Origin: Oribacterium sp. P6A1
GTDB taxonomy: Bacteria > Bacillota > Clostridia > Lachnospirales > Lachnospiraceae
Assembly: GCF_000702885.1 (NCBI RefSeq)
Contig: NZ_JNKO01000005.1
Coordinates: 124,001-188,000 of the forward strand
Direction: 5' to 3'
Length of the DNA stretch: 64,000 bases
Shown here: in pieces, positions 36,467 to 45,533 of the stretch
Layout of the letters: each line of letters starts with the position of its first letter
Numbering within the stretch: position 1 is the first letter of the stretch
Translations under genes and position numbers: made by a program
The notes under the pieces: generated by a model
Told to the model about the DNA's origin: nothing
The model's input: the letters and a program-made list of their open reading frames with translations, nothing else
Databases searched by the model: none

Positions 36467-37235
36467 AAACACTGCCATAAAACCCTAAATAGTTCTCCAT
36501 ATTTGACAGTAAATATTCACCATTATGATGTCCCTCAAAAACATGGTTTTCCACTTTGACACCTTTGCTCTTCAGAATACAATAAAGCTTCTCACAAGAG
36601 ATATAGAACTTACCTTCATCATCTTTTCCATCATCAAGATAGACAGAAATATCTGAAAATTCTACCATTTCAGCAATAGAAACAGGATCATTCTCTAACC
36701 ACATTCCTCTATCTCTGAAATAGCACTCGTCCTCGTCTTCATATGACAAATCTATGGCAGGCATATGACCTCCGATTCTTGAAAACAAATCCTGATGGCG
36801 TAAACCAATATTAAGTGCAGCATATCCTCCTGCAGAAACACCTCCTACAAATCTTCCATAAGCGCCATTGACCGTAGAGAATATACTATCTATAAAAGGT
36901 ATTACTTCATCAATAAAATAGTCCTCATACCTGCCTTTATGAACGATTCCGTATTTTCCGTCAAATTCCTCATAATTATCTGCAGAATTAAGTCCTCTGC
37001 TGTTATCCATATTTGGACATACTATTATCAAAGGAGCCATCTTTCCCGTTTTAATTAAACTGTCTGCAGTTCTATCCATCCCTAACTGACAAAGCAACTC
37101 TTCATTTCCTGTTCTTCCATGCAAAAAATACAGGACCGGAAGGGTTATGTGAAGATAATCATCCGGAACATATACTGAAATGTTCATTTCCTTATTCAGA
37201 ATATGACTTTGTAATGTATGTACATATAAACTCAT
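36465..37235 (-). CDS. Putative esterase (esterase D / S-formylglutathione hydrolase family)
   Basis: About 256 residues. Esterase fold: LPVLYFLHGRTGN near 35 (oxyanion region), the elbow GGVSAGG near 130 with nucleophile Ser, an Asp near 200, and a GHHNGE His near 240. No signal peptide. The family hydrolyses small acyl esters; some members are feruloyl or acetyl-xylan esterases. ATG 37235 is preferred, with AGGTGA upstream; a GTG nine bases earlier is in frame. Confidence 0.87.
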   Translation of the reverse strand: MSLYVHTLQSHILNKEMNISVYVPDDYLHITLPVLYFLHGRTGNEELLCQLGMDRTADSLIKTGKMAPLIIVCPNMDNSRGLNSADNYEEFDGKYGIVHKGRYEDYFIDEVIPFIDSIFSTVNGAYGRFVGGVSAGGYAALNIGLRHQDLFSRIGGHMPAIDLSYEDEDECYFRDRGMWLENDPVSIAEMVEFSDISVYLDDGKDDEGKFYISCEKLYCILKSKGVKVENHVFEGHHNGEYLLSNMENYLGFYGSV

Positions 37236-37274
37236 TTCTTTCACCTATAAAAACATCCTGATACACATCATGAT

Positions 37275-37360
37275 GTGAGTGTCAAAAGTATTTGCCACTC
37301 ACTTATATGCGCTAACGCACACGTTCGTGTGCAATGTACTGCTGAACACTCATAGATCAC
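37275..37360. repeat. Palindromic intergenic repeat, family 1, copy 1
   Basis: Begins GTGAGTGTCAAAAGTATT and ends with an ACACTCAT...CAC segment that is the inverse of the start. The first 28 bases form a hairpin (GTGAGTG/CACTCAC) and a second hairpin GCACACG TT CGTGTGC follows. Nearly the same element occurs at 39682. Its right end overlaps the flavoprotein stop. Confidence 0.75.
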
Positions 37361-38004
37361 CAAGGTTTATATTCAATTGGTTTATCACATCCCCAGGATT
37401 TTGCCATGTGTGCAAAATTCTTTTTTGCTCCTGTTTTGAAGTAAATCCCTATATACACTCTGAGAAGCCACGGTAAAATCTCCGGACCGGTAAAACTCAC
37501 GCATTTGGAATTAAAGAAATCCCCTTCTTTTCCAAATATTTTTCCTATTTCTTTGTAAGGCTCGGTTAATTTCTCCACTTCTTCTCCTTCAGCAAAACGT
37601 ATACCGAAGTTATCACCTTTTACAATAGCACCTCCATACCCACAGTTTAACCGTTCAGTAAGTATTTTCAGATATGTTTCTCCACATCTAAGCTGCAATC
37701 CCTCTGCAAATCCACTCTGTAAAATGAATGATAATTTAGTGTCTTTATTCTTTGAGGGTAAAGTTTCCAGAAATTCCATCATCAATCCCGGCACACATTC
37801 TACATATAGAGGTAAAGCAAAAATGATATTATCATTCTTTTCATAAGCTTCTCTTGCAAAATCCCAGGTGGTTATATCTGATAATGAATATAATTCAAAT
37901 GTATTTCCGGCCTCACAAAAACCATCTATAAATTTCCGCAGTATTCTATTGGTATTACTATGATTTTGAACTCTCGGACTCCCATTAATTATCACTGCAT
38001 GCAT
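37357..38004 (-). CDS. NAD(P)H-dependent flavin oxidoreductase-like protein
   Basis: 215 residues with an N-terminal flavodoxin-like FMN loop (INGSPRVQNHSNT, 6-18) and a central PLYVECVPG segment like those of NADPH-dependent FMN reductases. It is cytosolic. It overlaps the upstream flavoprotein gene by 13 bases, so the two are probably translated together and may act as a pair. GGAGG lies before the ATG. Electron acceptor unknown. Confidence 0.78.
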   Translation of the reverse strand: MHAVIINGSPRVQNHSNTNRILRKFIDGFCEAGNTFELYSLSDITTWDFAREAYEKNDNIIFALPLYVECVPGLMMEFLETLPSKNKDTKLSFILQSGFAEGLQLRCGETYLKILTERLNCGYGGAIVKGDNFGIRFAEGEEVEKLTEPYKEIGKIFGKEGDFFNSKCVSFTGPEILPWLLRVYIGIYFKTGAKKNFAHMAKSWGCDKPIEYKPW

Positions 38005-38498
38005 TTAGTAGCCTCCAAAATTTCACCGACATCAAAAACACCTAAGGGCTTGCTTTTCATATTATCTGTTATTTTTTTATTCCATCTGATCATATAATCC
38101 TTGTCTATACCGCCCTGATATATTATTCCAATGTCTAATCTATTGTCATACCTCATCACATGACGCATCATCTTATCTCTAAATTCCAGATTCATGGTAA
38201 GGAAAGGAACGATCCTATCAAATATATTCTTTCCTTTGTGATTCAAAAAACCCAATGCTGTATCAGAAATAACCCAAAGCTGACTGGCTCTTGGCAGCTC
38301 CTTTAATATCTTTTCATAGTCATCTTTGATGGCACATACGCCCGGCGTCTTAAGCCAACAGAAATTACAACCCCTGCAATGACTGATATGCATATCACTC
38401 GCTTCAAAAATTTCATACTCCAAACTTCTCCCAAATAGATTTTTCTCAAGTATCTTCGTAATATCTTTGTTATCCGTTGTATTAACTATTACTGTCAT
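37992..38498 (-). CDS. Flavodoxin-like FMN oxidoreductase with Cys cluster
   Basis: 168 residues. Flavodoxin-like fold with a conserved CRGCNFCWLKTPGVC segment near 42-56, which matches the cysteine motif in a subfamily of FMN reductases. The usual N-terminal phosphate loop is altered (NTTDNKD). CAGGAG precedes the ATG. Followed by a second flavoprotein in an overlapping frame. Confidence 0.75.
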   Translation of the reverse strand: MTVIVNTTDNKDITKILEKNLFGRSLEYEIFEASDMHISHCRGCNFCWLKTPGVCAIKDDYEKILKELPRASQLWVISDTALGFLNHKGKNIFDRIVPFLTMNLEFRDKMMRHVMRYDNRLDIGIIYQGGIDKDYMIRWNKKITDNMKSKPLGVFDVGEILEATKCMQ

Positions 38499-38596
38499 AG
38501 TATTTTATCTCCTGTTTCACGATACATCAGCTCACCTATGCACCTCGATTCATCTCTTCATCGCTGTCCGAACAATTCAATTTTATCAAGTATAAA

Positions 38597-38634
38597 AAAA
38601 GAAGCCCATCGCCACACGGAAATGAACTTCTTTT
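38597..38634 (-). terminator. Terminator after flavodoxin gene
   Basis: AAAAGAAG and CTTCTTTT arms with extra pairing inside; on the minus strand the hairpin is followed by a T-tract. Confidence 0.6.
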
Positions 38635-38707
38635 ACACTTATGTTTCTAACCCATATCTATTTTAGCAAATTTCATATTTCATTTTATTGAACACGGTAC
38701 CAGGTCT

Positions 38708-39163
38708 TCATATATTAGCTTCCAGCTCCCGATAGAATTTTACTGCCTGCTCCATATTTTCCTCATTCGGATAATTCTTATTGATTCCCCCTATAAGCTT
38801 GAAGGGGCCGAAAGTATCGAAGCCCTTGCAATAAAAAATTCCAAGACAGCGGCAATTTTTACTCTCAGCGATTTTCAATCCACTATCTGCATGACTCTTT
38901 CTTGGATCTCCCGCTGAATGAATAAAGAATACGCTTTTATTCTCGGGAAGATTATTTTTGAGAAACTCCAGCATCTGCGGATAATACTTTCCGAAGGCTA
39001 CCCCGGAAGCAATTCCAATACGGTCGTACTCTGACAGATCGTATTTTTCATTCCCGATGACATTTACAAGCTCCACATCCTCATGTGATGCTATGGCATC
39101 CAGTAATTTCTTTGTATTACCATGGTGAGTTGAAGTATATACAATAACTGTTTTTTTATTCAT
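38708..39163 (-). CDS. Flavodoxin domain protein
   Basis: 151 residues. The N-terminal YTSTHHGNTKKL segment is a flavodoxin FMN phosphate loop and a second FMN-contact GVAFGKYYP segment follows near 54. No membrane segments. It is monocistronic with a GGGAGG ribosome site and a terminator. Such proteins carry electrons at low potential in place of ferredoxin or act in quinone reduction; the partner is unknown. Confidence 0.86.
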   Translation of the reverse strand: MNKKTVIVYTSTHHGNTKKLLDAIASHEDVELVNVIGNEKYDLSEYDRIGIASGVAFGKYYPQMLEFLKNNLPENKSVFFIHSAGDPRKSHADSGLKIAESKNCRCLGIFYCKGFDTFGPFKLIGGINKNYPNEENMEQAVKFYRELEANI

Positions 39164-39218
39164 GATTCTTCCTCCCTTAGATCATTTCTGAATTAATTTT
39201 TATATTTGTTTTCCCGAA

Positions 39219-39584
39219 CTATTCCATGACTTTTTTTGGCCATCTGCAGATTCCCACCTCAAGTGCCGTTTCCTCCTTAAGGTGAAAATCAGCGTATTTG
39301 CAGTACCAGCACCCTCTGAGGCTGGGAATGGCATCCTCTCTTTCGGTGTATGCAGGACAGATATCTTCAGGCCACACACTGCCATCACGTTTTGGTACAG
39401 CGTAACAAGTGGGAACTTTCCGTAACTCCGGAATATTTATCTGTCGTTTATTATCTTCCATAGGCAAACTGTCTTCGGTAATGTTTTCGGTAATGTCTTC
39501 GGCAACATCTTCTGCAGCATGATCTTCATGTACTGCTACACTTATCACATCAGGATTCCTATAGTTTTTCACATTTTCATCCAT
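39219..39584 (-). CDS. Small Cys-rich protein with acidic N-terminus, unknown
   Basis: 121 residues. The N-terminal third is acidic with a repeated AEDVAEDITENITED-like pattern. The C-terminal part has Cys residues in spaced pairs (CPAY, GCWYCKY, GICRWP) that could hold a metal. I do not recognise the family. ATG 39584 has AGGAGG upstream; a longer frame upstream is not used. No close operon partners. Confidence 0.6.
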   Translation of the reverse strand: MDENVKNYRNPDVISVAVHEDHAAEDVAEDITENITEDSLPMEDNKRQINIPELRKVPTCYAVPKRDGSVWPEDICPAYTEREDAIPSLRGCWYCKYADFHLKEETALEVGICRWPKKVME

Positions 39585-39681
39585 TTCTTTTCCTCCTGAT
39601 AACAAGATACAACCAACATAATTTATTATTTCATGGTACACTGAACTGCACTTATTTCACACCGCCATGGCATGACATGAT

Positions 39682-39768
39682 GTGAGTGTCAAAAGTATTT
39701 GCCACTCACTTATTAGCGCTAACGCACACATTCGTGTGCAATGTGCTGCTGAACACTCATAACTCACG
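39682..39768. repeat. Palindromic intergenic repeat, family 1, copy 2
   Basis: Starts GTGAGTGTCAAAAGTATT and ends ACTCATAACTCACG, an imperfect inverse of the start. It has the same hairpins as the copy at 37275 and is about 90% identical to it. It lies in an intergenic region next to the left copy of the 63-bp inverted pair. Confidence 0.78.
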
Positions 39769-39803
39769 TCCTTTTGCTGTGCAAAACGACTACGTTATTC
39801 GTG

Positions 39804-39866
39804 TTCGGGCGGGTCATAAAGTCTCAAATCAACGTGCAAGCACGTGATTTGGTACTTTTGACCCTT
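39804..39866 (-). repeat. 63-bp repeat, left copy (inverse of 44707-44769)
   Basis: The reverse complement of this stretch equals 44707-44769 apart from two mismatches. It contains the palindrome CGTGCTTGCACG with further pairing on both sides (AAATCA/TGATTT). It lies 9 bases beyond the stop of the sensor kinase gene, so it may also act as its terminator. Confidence 0.8.
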
Positions 39867-39874
39867 ACATCATA

Positions 39875-41494
39875 TCATGGAATCATCATCCTCACTTTAA
39901 ATCTGTTATCCTCAGCTGCATATCTTATTTCGCTGCCTGTTTTTTCAGCAAAGGCCACAACACTTTTTGTGCCAATGCCATGGCCATCCACATCTGCAAA
40001 GGGATGTCCTTCTTCATCGAGCTCCACTTTTTCGGCACAGGAATTTACTATTTCCAAAAGCAGCTGCTCTTTGAATCTGGCCGTTATACCTATAAACCTT
40101 TCTCCCTCCGGCAGTTTCTCACAGGCGTGTATAGCATTTTCAAACAAATTGCTGATGGCTATGGCAAGCTGCATTTCATCCACTCCCGGGTCAATTGGGA
40201 TATGTGTCTGTACCGTAACTTTAATGCTTTTTCTCTCAGCCATAGTTACATAATGGGTGAGCGCTGCATTAACAGTGGTGTTCTCACAGTATCTCCGCAT
40301 GGAACGAGGTTCCTGTGATAACCGCTCCTCGAGATATTTCTTCGCCTCATCCGCCTTTCCATCCTGAATAAGCGATAAAATCAGTGCTTCAAAATGTCTC
40401 CTGTCATGGCGCATGGTTCTGTCCTGTTTCATGATTTCTTCTGCAGTTAGAAGCCTGTCCCTCATACTGTTCGCTGCCATTTTAAGCATTGCCGCATCTG
40501 ATTTGAGTTTATACTCATTCTGCTTTAGTACTGTTGAATCTACGAGGGCATAGAGCTTTCCCAGGATTTCCCCGTCTTGCGACAATTCTTTTTCTTCCGG
40601 AGTATAGTACCTTTCACCGGAGCTTATTGTTTCCTTCCTGATGATAGTCTTCTTAATCAGATCCACAACAGCTTCAGGATCTTTATTTATCTCAGGATAA
40701 AGTTCCTTTATATGTTCATTGTAGTACTGAACTCTCCCGTCTCTGTCCACAGCGATAACACCTTCTGAGAGTCTGTCTACGATATACTCCTTAGCCATAT
40801 CTATGATTCCCAAAAGATTGAACTTAAATATAGCTATAAACATGGAAATCGTGATTGCAAAGCTTCCTAAAACCGAAAGATCATAAAAGTATGTGAAGAA
40901 AAACAAATGCGTTACCTGAAGTATATACAGGACTGCTTCTGTCAAAAAACCTGTAATTATAATCCAGATACGCAGTCTGGCAGTTTTGCCTTTAAGTGAA
41001 TGAAGATACTTAAAGAGCCAGAACATGATAATTATGATCACCATAGCCTGAAACTGCATGAATATTTTATGAACTATCCCGCTTCTATGCAGTAAAACAG
41101 GAAACAGCTTGCTTTTGTCAAACCATATCTTTGAATAAAATAAGGGATTATCCGGTACTGTAAAAATAACCGCATAAACAGCTGCATCGATAAAAATAAA
41201 AAGCCTGACCGCGAGTTCAGGAAGCTTTACATGGCAGAGCTCCACAGTAAACATAAAGAGGGAAAATATGATCCAAATCCGCCCTGCATAAGAAAATTTG
41301 AGGGCCGTTATATACGCCTCCTCAGTATTAGATAACAGCTGCATCAGATATCCGGTGTCGTTGACTATCATGGTTATACAGTTAAGAAACAAATATGCGT
41401 GAAGCTTGTTTTTGAGATTTTTAAAAACCACAATACTCTCAAAAAGCATCGCCAAAATACTTATAATCAATACAGCTAAAAGGATTTCCCGCAT
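39875..41494 (-). CDS. 7TM-type sensor histidine kinase with PAS and GHKL ATPase
   Basis: 539 residues. About seven membrane helices in the first 230 residues resemble the 7TM histidine kinase N-terminal domain; a PAS-like segment follows (about 250-330). Then a DHp helix with the MRHDRRHFEALIL motif (His near 365), and a GHKL ATPase domain with FENAIHACEKLP. This is the AgrC/GHKL class that works with LytTR regulators, one of which is in the same operon. The binding lipoprotein encoded between them may supply the ligand. Confidence 0.88.
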   Translation of the reverse strand: MREILLAVLIISILAMLFESIVVFKNLKNKLHAYLFLNCITMIVNDTGYLMQLLSNTEEAYITALKFSYAGRIWIIFSLFMFTVELCHVKLPELAVRLFIFIDAAVYAVIFTVPDNPLFYSKIWFDKSKLFPVLLHRSGIVHKIFMQFQAMVIIIIMFWLFKYLHSLKGKTARLRIWIIITGFLTEAVLYILQVTHLFFFTYFYDLSVLGSFAITISMFIAIFKFNLLGIIDMAKEYIVDRLSEGVIAVDRDGRVQYYNEHIKELYPEINKDPEAVVDLIKKTIIRKETISSGERYYTPEEKELSQDGEILGKLYALVDSTVLKQNEYKLKSDAAMLKMAANSMRDRLLTAEEIMKQDRTMRHDRRHFEALILSLIQDGKADEAKKYLEERLSQEPRSMRRYCENTTVNAALTHYVTMAERKSIKVTVQTHIPIDPGVDEMQLAIAISNLFENAIHACEKLPEGERFIGITARFKEQLLLEIVNSCAEKVELDEEGHPFADVDGHGIGTKSVVAFAEKTGSEIRYAAEDNRFKVRMMIP

Positions 41495-41656
41495 GAAATC
41501 ATCTCCAATTCCCGGTGTTTCTTCTTAAACGTGCACAGCACGAAGTGGTTAGATACGCTTTATTGGTACACACAAGATTTGCACCGATACAGAATATCCG
41601 ATATCAGATCACTAATTTTTTTGTGTTCAGATATCTATGTCTTACAGAACCACAGT

Positions 41657-42973
41657 TTATCGTATGGTATTACGTGATACCTCCTGAATCTCTTTCGCGG
41701 CTTCTTCGGGAGTCACTTCACCCAGTGCCAGATCCTTCAAAGCTCTGCATACAGCAAGATTCAAATCCGGATATTTTATCCCTCTTGTTCCTGCAACATT
41801 GTTTTTCCCATTTTCAATGATATATCGAAGATTCTTTTCTCCGTCAGCACTCAGCCCTTTCACATCAATCTCCAAATCTTTAAGTGTGGGCATATACTCC
41901 AGATATTCATTCACAAGTATCTTTTGACCTTCATTTACCAGATAATCCATCCAGCGAAATGCTGCATCCTTAACCTTTGATTCCGGATTCATGCACAGGA
42001 TTACATCTGCTGACGCGGTCACAGGTGATACGATGCCATCATTATCCCAGTCGATCAGAAACACCTCATGCTCTGAATCATCGCTGTTAAAATTTTCGTA
42101 TGTCTTTGTATCTCTCAAGGTATACATGTTCATAGCCCAGGAGCCGTTAACAAACATAGGGATGCTTCCTTCACGCTGGAACATGTCATTGACCTTATCA
42201 TAGAGCGGCATTCGGATGGCCTTGTCCTGAAAAACTCCGTTTGTGAAACTGCTCTGCCAGATTTCAAAGGACTCTATGATAGAGTCAGTCTCGAATGATA
42301 CCTTTCCTTCTATAGCATCGTACAGCGCATCTCTGTCCACATCTGCGGCTATGGTCATCCACATATCGAGATTCACCCATGAATCCCCGGCACCGATAGC
42401 AAGGGGATAAAGGCCGTTTTCACGAAGTATCCCGCAGGTTTCCTGCATTTCTTTATAGTTAGACGGCACATCACAACCGTACTTTTTCATCATATTGACA
42501 TCAGCCCAAAGAAATCCTGCAAAGGTCTGACCCAATGGAAGTCCCAGAGTATCCCCCTTTTCATCCTTTATAATCCCGAGACATGGATCAAGGAATTTCT
42601 TTTCCCATTCCGGTCCCCAGGTATCCTCACAGTAGGGTGTCAGATTCTCTTCAAAGTCCCTGAATTCGTCAAAAGAAGCTCCGGCACTAAGTCCGAAGAC
42701 ATCAGGCCCATCTCCCTCCATCAGATTTATTCTGAGACGATCTGCGTGTAAGTCTGAACCTACATAAACGTAATTTATATCAATATCAGGATTTTCTTTT
42801 TCAAATGAATTTATGATCTTGTAGATAGGACTCTCAGGCCCGGTATCAGCGGGATTCCAGGTCTGAAAGGTCACAACGGTTTTTTCTTTCTGTGCACCGC
42901 ATCCGGAAACCGCGAACAAAAAAAGGGACATAATAAAAAGAAGTTCTATTCCCTTTTTTATATGGTTTTTCAT
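41657..42973 (-). CDS. Extracellular solute-binding lipoprotein (sugar-type)
   Basis: 438 residues with signal peptide and lipobox VSGC (Cys about 25), then a family 1 sugar-binding fold (early FQTWNPADTGPESPIY, and later FVNGSWAMNMY as in maltose/oligosaccharide binders). There are no permease genes nearby. It is encoded between the LytTR regulator and the 7TM kinase, so I infer a role in signal sensing, not in transport, though an orphan importer elsewhere could use it. Confidence 0.88.
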   Translation of the reverse strand: MKNHIKKGIELLFIMSLFLFAVSGCGAQKEKTVVTFQTWNPADTGPESPIYKIINSFEKENPDIDINYVYVGSDLHADRLRINLMEGDGPDVFGLSAGASFDEFRDFEENLTPYCEDTWGPEWEKKFLDPCLGIIKDEKGDTLGLPLGQTFAGFLWADVNMMKKYGCDVPSNYKEMQETCGILRENGLYPLAIGAGDSWVNLDMWMTIAADVDRDALYDAIEGKVSFETDSIIESFEIWQSSFTNGVFQDKAIRMPLYDKVNDMFQREGSIPMFVNGSWAMNMYTLRDTKTYENFNSDDSEHEVFLIDWDNDGIVSPVTASADVILCMNPESKVKDAAFRWMDYLVNEGQKILVNEYLEYMPTLKDLEIDVKGLSADGEKNLRYIIENGKNNVAGTRGIKYPDLNLAVCRALKDLALGEVTPEEAAKEIQEVSRNTIR

Positions 42974-42983
42974 ATGGTTCTCC

Positions 42984-43724
42984 CTACAATCTGAAATCCA
43001 TATAGCTGTCCATAACCTCAGTATATCTGCTCTTGGAAACAGGAATCATTTCCTTGTTTCTGAGTGTGATGTCAGTTTTTGTGAGCTTGTTAATGGCAGA
43101 AACATTAACAGCTATGGATTCATGGCATCTGACAAAATCTTTATCCTTGTAATTATCTTCAAGATATTCCGCAAATCCTATCCTGAGTGTGGGAGTTGAT
43201 ATGATGCTTCCATCGTACAAATGATATGAAACCACATGATTTCTGTATTCCATATAAAGGATTTCATCAAGTCTCAGGGTCTGGAAACCGCCCTTGACTT
43301 TGACTATCACACTTTTTTCAGAAGAAATATCCACACGTGACACAGCCTTATCAAGTGTAGGAAACAGCTTATCCTTCTGTATGGGTTTTAAAATATAATT
43401 TATGGGATTTACATCAAAAGATTCCAATGCATAAGAGCTCTCGGATGTGGCGAAAATGATCTCAGCATCAGGCTGATTCCACCTGAGTTCCCTGGCCGCC
43501 TGTATGCCTGTTACCATAGGCATAACTATATCAAGAATGTAAATATGCGGTCTGTAATTCTCGCACTCTTCGACAAGAGCATCGGGATGATCGAAAACTT
43601 TTACTTCAGCCTGAATGTTCTTTTCATCAAGATATATCTGAACGAGAGACAAAACCCGTTCCAAATCATTTCTGTCATCATCGCATATAGCTATCCGAAG
43701 CGATGATTCACCTTTGCGCTCCAA
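42984..43724 (-). CDS. LytTR-family response regulator
   Basis: About 246 residues. Receiver with DDD pocket, phospho-acceptor Asp near 62 in YILDIVMP, then a LytTR DNA-binding domain (about 145-245) with the typical RCHESIAVNV segment. The start is a TTG at 43724, six bases after GGGGGG; ATGs at 43763 and 43742 lack a good ribosome site. It precedes the binding lipoprotein by 10 bases and follows the L,D-transpeptidase. Confidence 0.88.
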   Translation of the reverse strand: MERKGESSLRIAICDDDRNDLERVLSLVQIYLDEKNIQAEVKVFDHPDALVEECENYRPHIYILDIVMPMVTGIQAARELRWNQPDAEIIFATSESSYALESFDVNPINYILKPIQKDKLFPTLDKAVSRVDISSEKSVIVKVKGGFQTLRLDEILYMEYRNHVVSYHLYDGSIISTPTLRIGFAEYLEDNYKDKDFVRCHESIAVNVSAINKLTKTDITLRNKEMIPVSKSRYTEVMDSYMDFRL

Positions 43725-43781
43725 AGTAATCCCCCCTGTCATCAGCGACTCACGTAAAAACATTTTTCTTAAGAAAAATAA

Positions 43782-44549
43782 TCAGAACTCTCCGCCAAGA
43801 TTCTCCAGTGAATCTATAACCACAACGCACTCAGGCTTTGCATGCTGAATGATATATCGCATCTGATCCATAGGAACAGCTACACAGCCTCCTGTATACG
43901 GCTTTCTGTCGCCAAGGCAGTGAAGGAAGATAGCGGAGCCTCTTCCGGGAGTACCATCCTCATTGAAGCTGATGTTCAGACAGTACTGATACTGGTATGT
44001 ATAATCCATGATATGCTCACTGTTTTTCATATCAAGGTCCGGAAAATCCTTTATATCCACCATTTCATTATAGTGCATACCTTCCCTGTCATCCCCTGAC
44101 CAGTAGGTATCGTCATCAACCTTGGTGTACGGCATGATGGATCCAGGATCGTCAGCTATTCCGAAAGCCTTTGTAAAGTGATATACCCCTGCAGGCGTCT
44201 GACCACAGCCCTCAACATGCTCTTCATCCGGACATATACCGTTCTTCCCCACATATCCCGGAGTTGAACATATCATCTTCCACTTTCCTTCACTGTCCTT
44301 CTCATGCATCGAAACCCACGCAGTAGTCTTCTCATGCTGCGCCACCACGAACAGCTGCTCAGCTGATCCGGCCTGTGAAAGTTTCGTTACCCATTCAGGA
44401 GAATCCGGAGCTTCAAGCTGAAGAACCTCCCTGGCAGAATTCCCCTCCTGTGACTTAGGTGCCAATGCCTCAGGCACAGAACTCTCACCGCAGCCTGTCA
44501 GCATCATCACGCAAACCATAACCATCCCGATCACACTTCTTTTTTTCAT
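43782..44549 (-). CDS. L,D-transpeptidase (YkuD) lipoprotein
   Basis: 255 residues. Signal peptide with lipobox LTGC (Cys20), then a YkuD catalytic domain with the typical C-terminal motif HCLGDRKPYTGGCVAVP holding the active-site Cys. Such enzymes make 3-3 peptide crosslinks in peptidoglycan or act as carboxypeptidases. It is the first gene of the operon that also carries a LytTR regulator, a binding lipoprotein and a 7TM-type kinase. Confidence 0.9.
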   Translation of the reverse strand: MKKRSVIGMVMVCVMMLTGCGESSVPEALAPKSQEGNSAREVLQLEAPDSPEWVTKLSQAGSAEQLFVVAQHEKTTAWVSMHEKDSEGKWKMICSTPGYVGKNGICPDEEHVEGCGQTPAGVYHFTKAFGIADDPGSIMPYTKVDDDTYWSGDDREGMHYNEMVDIKDFPDLDMKNSEHIMDYTYQYQYCLNISFNEDGTPGRGSAIFLHCLGDRKPYTGGCVAVPMDQMRYIIQHAKPECVVVIDSLENLGGEF

Positions 44550-44706
44550 TCTACACCCCCAAAAACTATAACAGTAACCCTAGAGCCGCCTGCATTTTTT
44601 CCATGCAGCACAGCCCAGTTAATGATTTTTGTAACCACTTTATTATATCGACACTTATTCCTATTATCTTTAACTATATGATACATTTTTTTTAATATCA
44701 TGATTC

Positions 44707-44769
44707 AAGGGTCAAAAGTACCAAATCACGTGCTTGCACGATGATTTGAGACTTTATGCCCCGCCCGAA
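44707..44769 (+). repeat. 63-bp repeat, right copy (inverse of 39804-39866)
   Basis: AAGGGTCAAAAGTACCAAAT, then the CGTGCTTGCACG palindrome, then GATTTGAGACTTTATG and CCCGCCCGAA. The left copy is its reverse complement with two differences. The pair brackets exactly the four-gene L,D-transpeptidase to kinase operon. Confidence 0.8.
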
Positions 44770-44777
44770 TAGAAAAA

Positions 44778-44807
44778 AGCACCTGACACCTAATGATGCC
44801 AAGTGCT
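44778..44807 (-). terminator. Terminator after flavoprotein gene
   Basis: AGCACCTG/CAAGTGCT arms (one G-U pair) followed on the minus strand by TTTTTTC. Confidence 0.65.
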
Positions 44808-44854
44808 CCCATTTTCACTTATTAAGTTTATTTATTTCCGCCATTCTTATTAAC

Positions 44855-45484
44855 TCATTTTCCATCAGGGAAACTGGTGAAAAACTCACGCTCCATCTCC
44901 GGTAATCCCATGGTGCTTTTTGCCATATCAAAGGCCTTGATCATGAAAGCCATATTTCTGGCCAGATTCCTCATGGTCTGAAGCCCCTCCAGATCCTTCT
45001 TCACATCTTCTGCCGAGAAACCGTGAACCTGATTCCAGTATGTACTTGAGGCAACGGGCATACCGCTTATAGTGAAGTACTTGTTCAGGACGTCGAAGCT
45101 TGCAGTATTGCCTCCACGTCTGCAGCTTACAACCGCAGCGCCAACCTTCATCTGTTTTGAGTAACTTGTGCTGTAGAAAAGCCTGTCCATAAATGAAATT
45201 ACGGTTCCGTTAGGTGATGCGTAGTAAACCGGACTTCCGACTACGAGACCATCGGCATGCTCCAGTTTCTCCGCAACTTCATTAACGAGGTCACCATTAA
45301 ACACGCATCTTCCATTCTTTTTGCAAAATCCGCAGCCTATGCAGCCTCTGATTTGCTTATTCCCTATCTGAATCAGTTCTGTTTCTACATTTTCCTTTTC
45401 AAACACACTGATCATTTCCTGAAGAGCGGTAGCTGTGCAGCCGTTCTGATGAGCGCTGCCGTTTAAAAGTAGTATTTTAGCCAT
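44855..45484 (-). CDS. NADPH-dependent FMN reductase-like flavoprotein with Cys motif
   Basis: 209 residues. N-terminal GSAHQNGCTATAL loop binds FMN; IRGCIGCGFCKKNGRC at about 45-60 is the Cys-rich motif seen in iron-sulphur flavoprotein relatives (Isf family). VGSPVYYASPNG near 82 is the second FMN contact. CAGGAG lies before the ATG. Monocistronic and ended by a terminator. Electron partner unknown. Confidence 0.84.
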   Translation of the reverse strand: MAKILLLNGSAHQNGCTATALQEMISVFEKENVETELIQIGNKQIRGCIGCGFCKKNGRCVFNGDLVNEVAEKLEHADGLVVGSPVYYASPNGTVISFMDRLFYSTSYSKQMKVGAAVVSCRRGGNTASFDVLNKYFTISGMPVASSTYWNQVHGFSAEDVKKDLEGLQTMRNLARNMAFMIKAFDMAKSTMGLPEMEREFFTSFPDGK

Positions 45485-45533
45485 ATTTTTCTCCTGATAC
45501 TTTAGTGTTTATGAACTTAAATAAATATACTAT

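Larger units (their letters stand above)
44550..44854. other. Intergenic region with terminator and inverted-pair repeat
   Basis: No gene. It holds the terminator of the flavoprotein gene (44778-44807), the right copy of the 63-bp repeat (44707-44769) and about 150 AT-rich bases that should contain the promoter of the L,D-transpeptidase operon. Confidence 0.5.
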
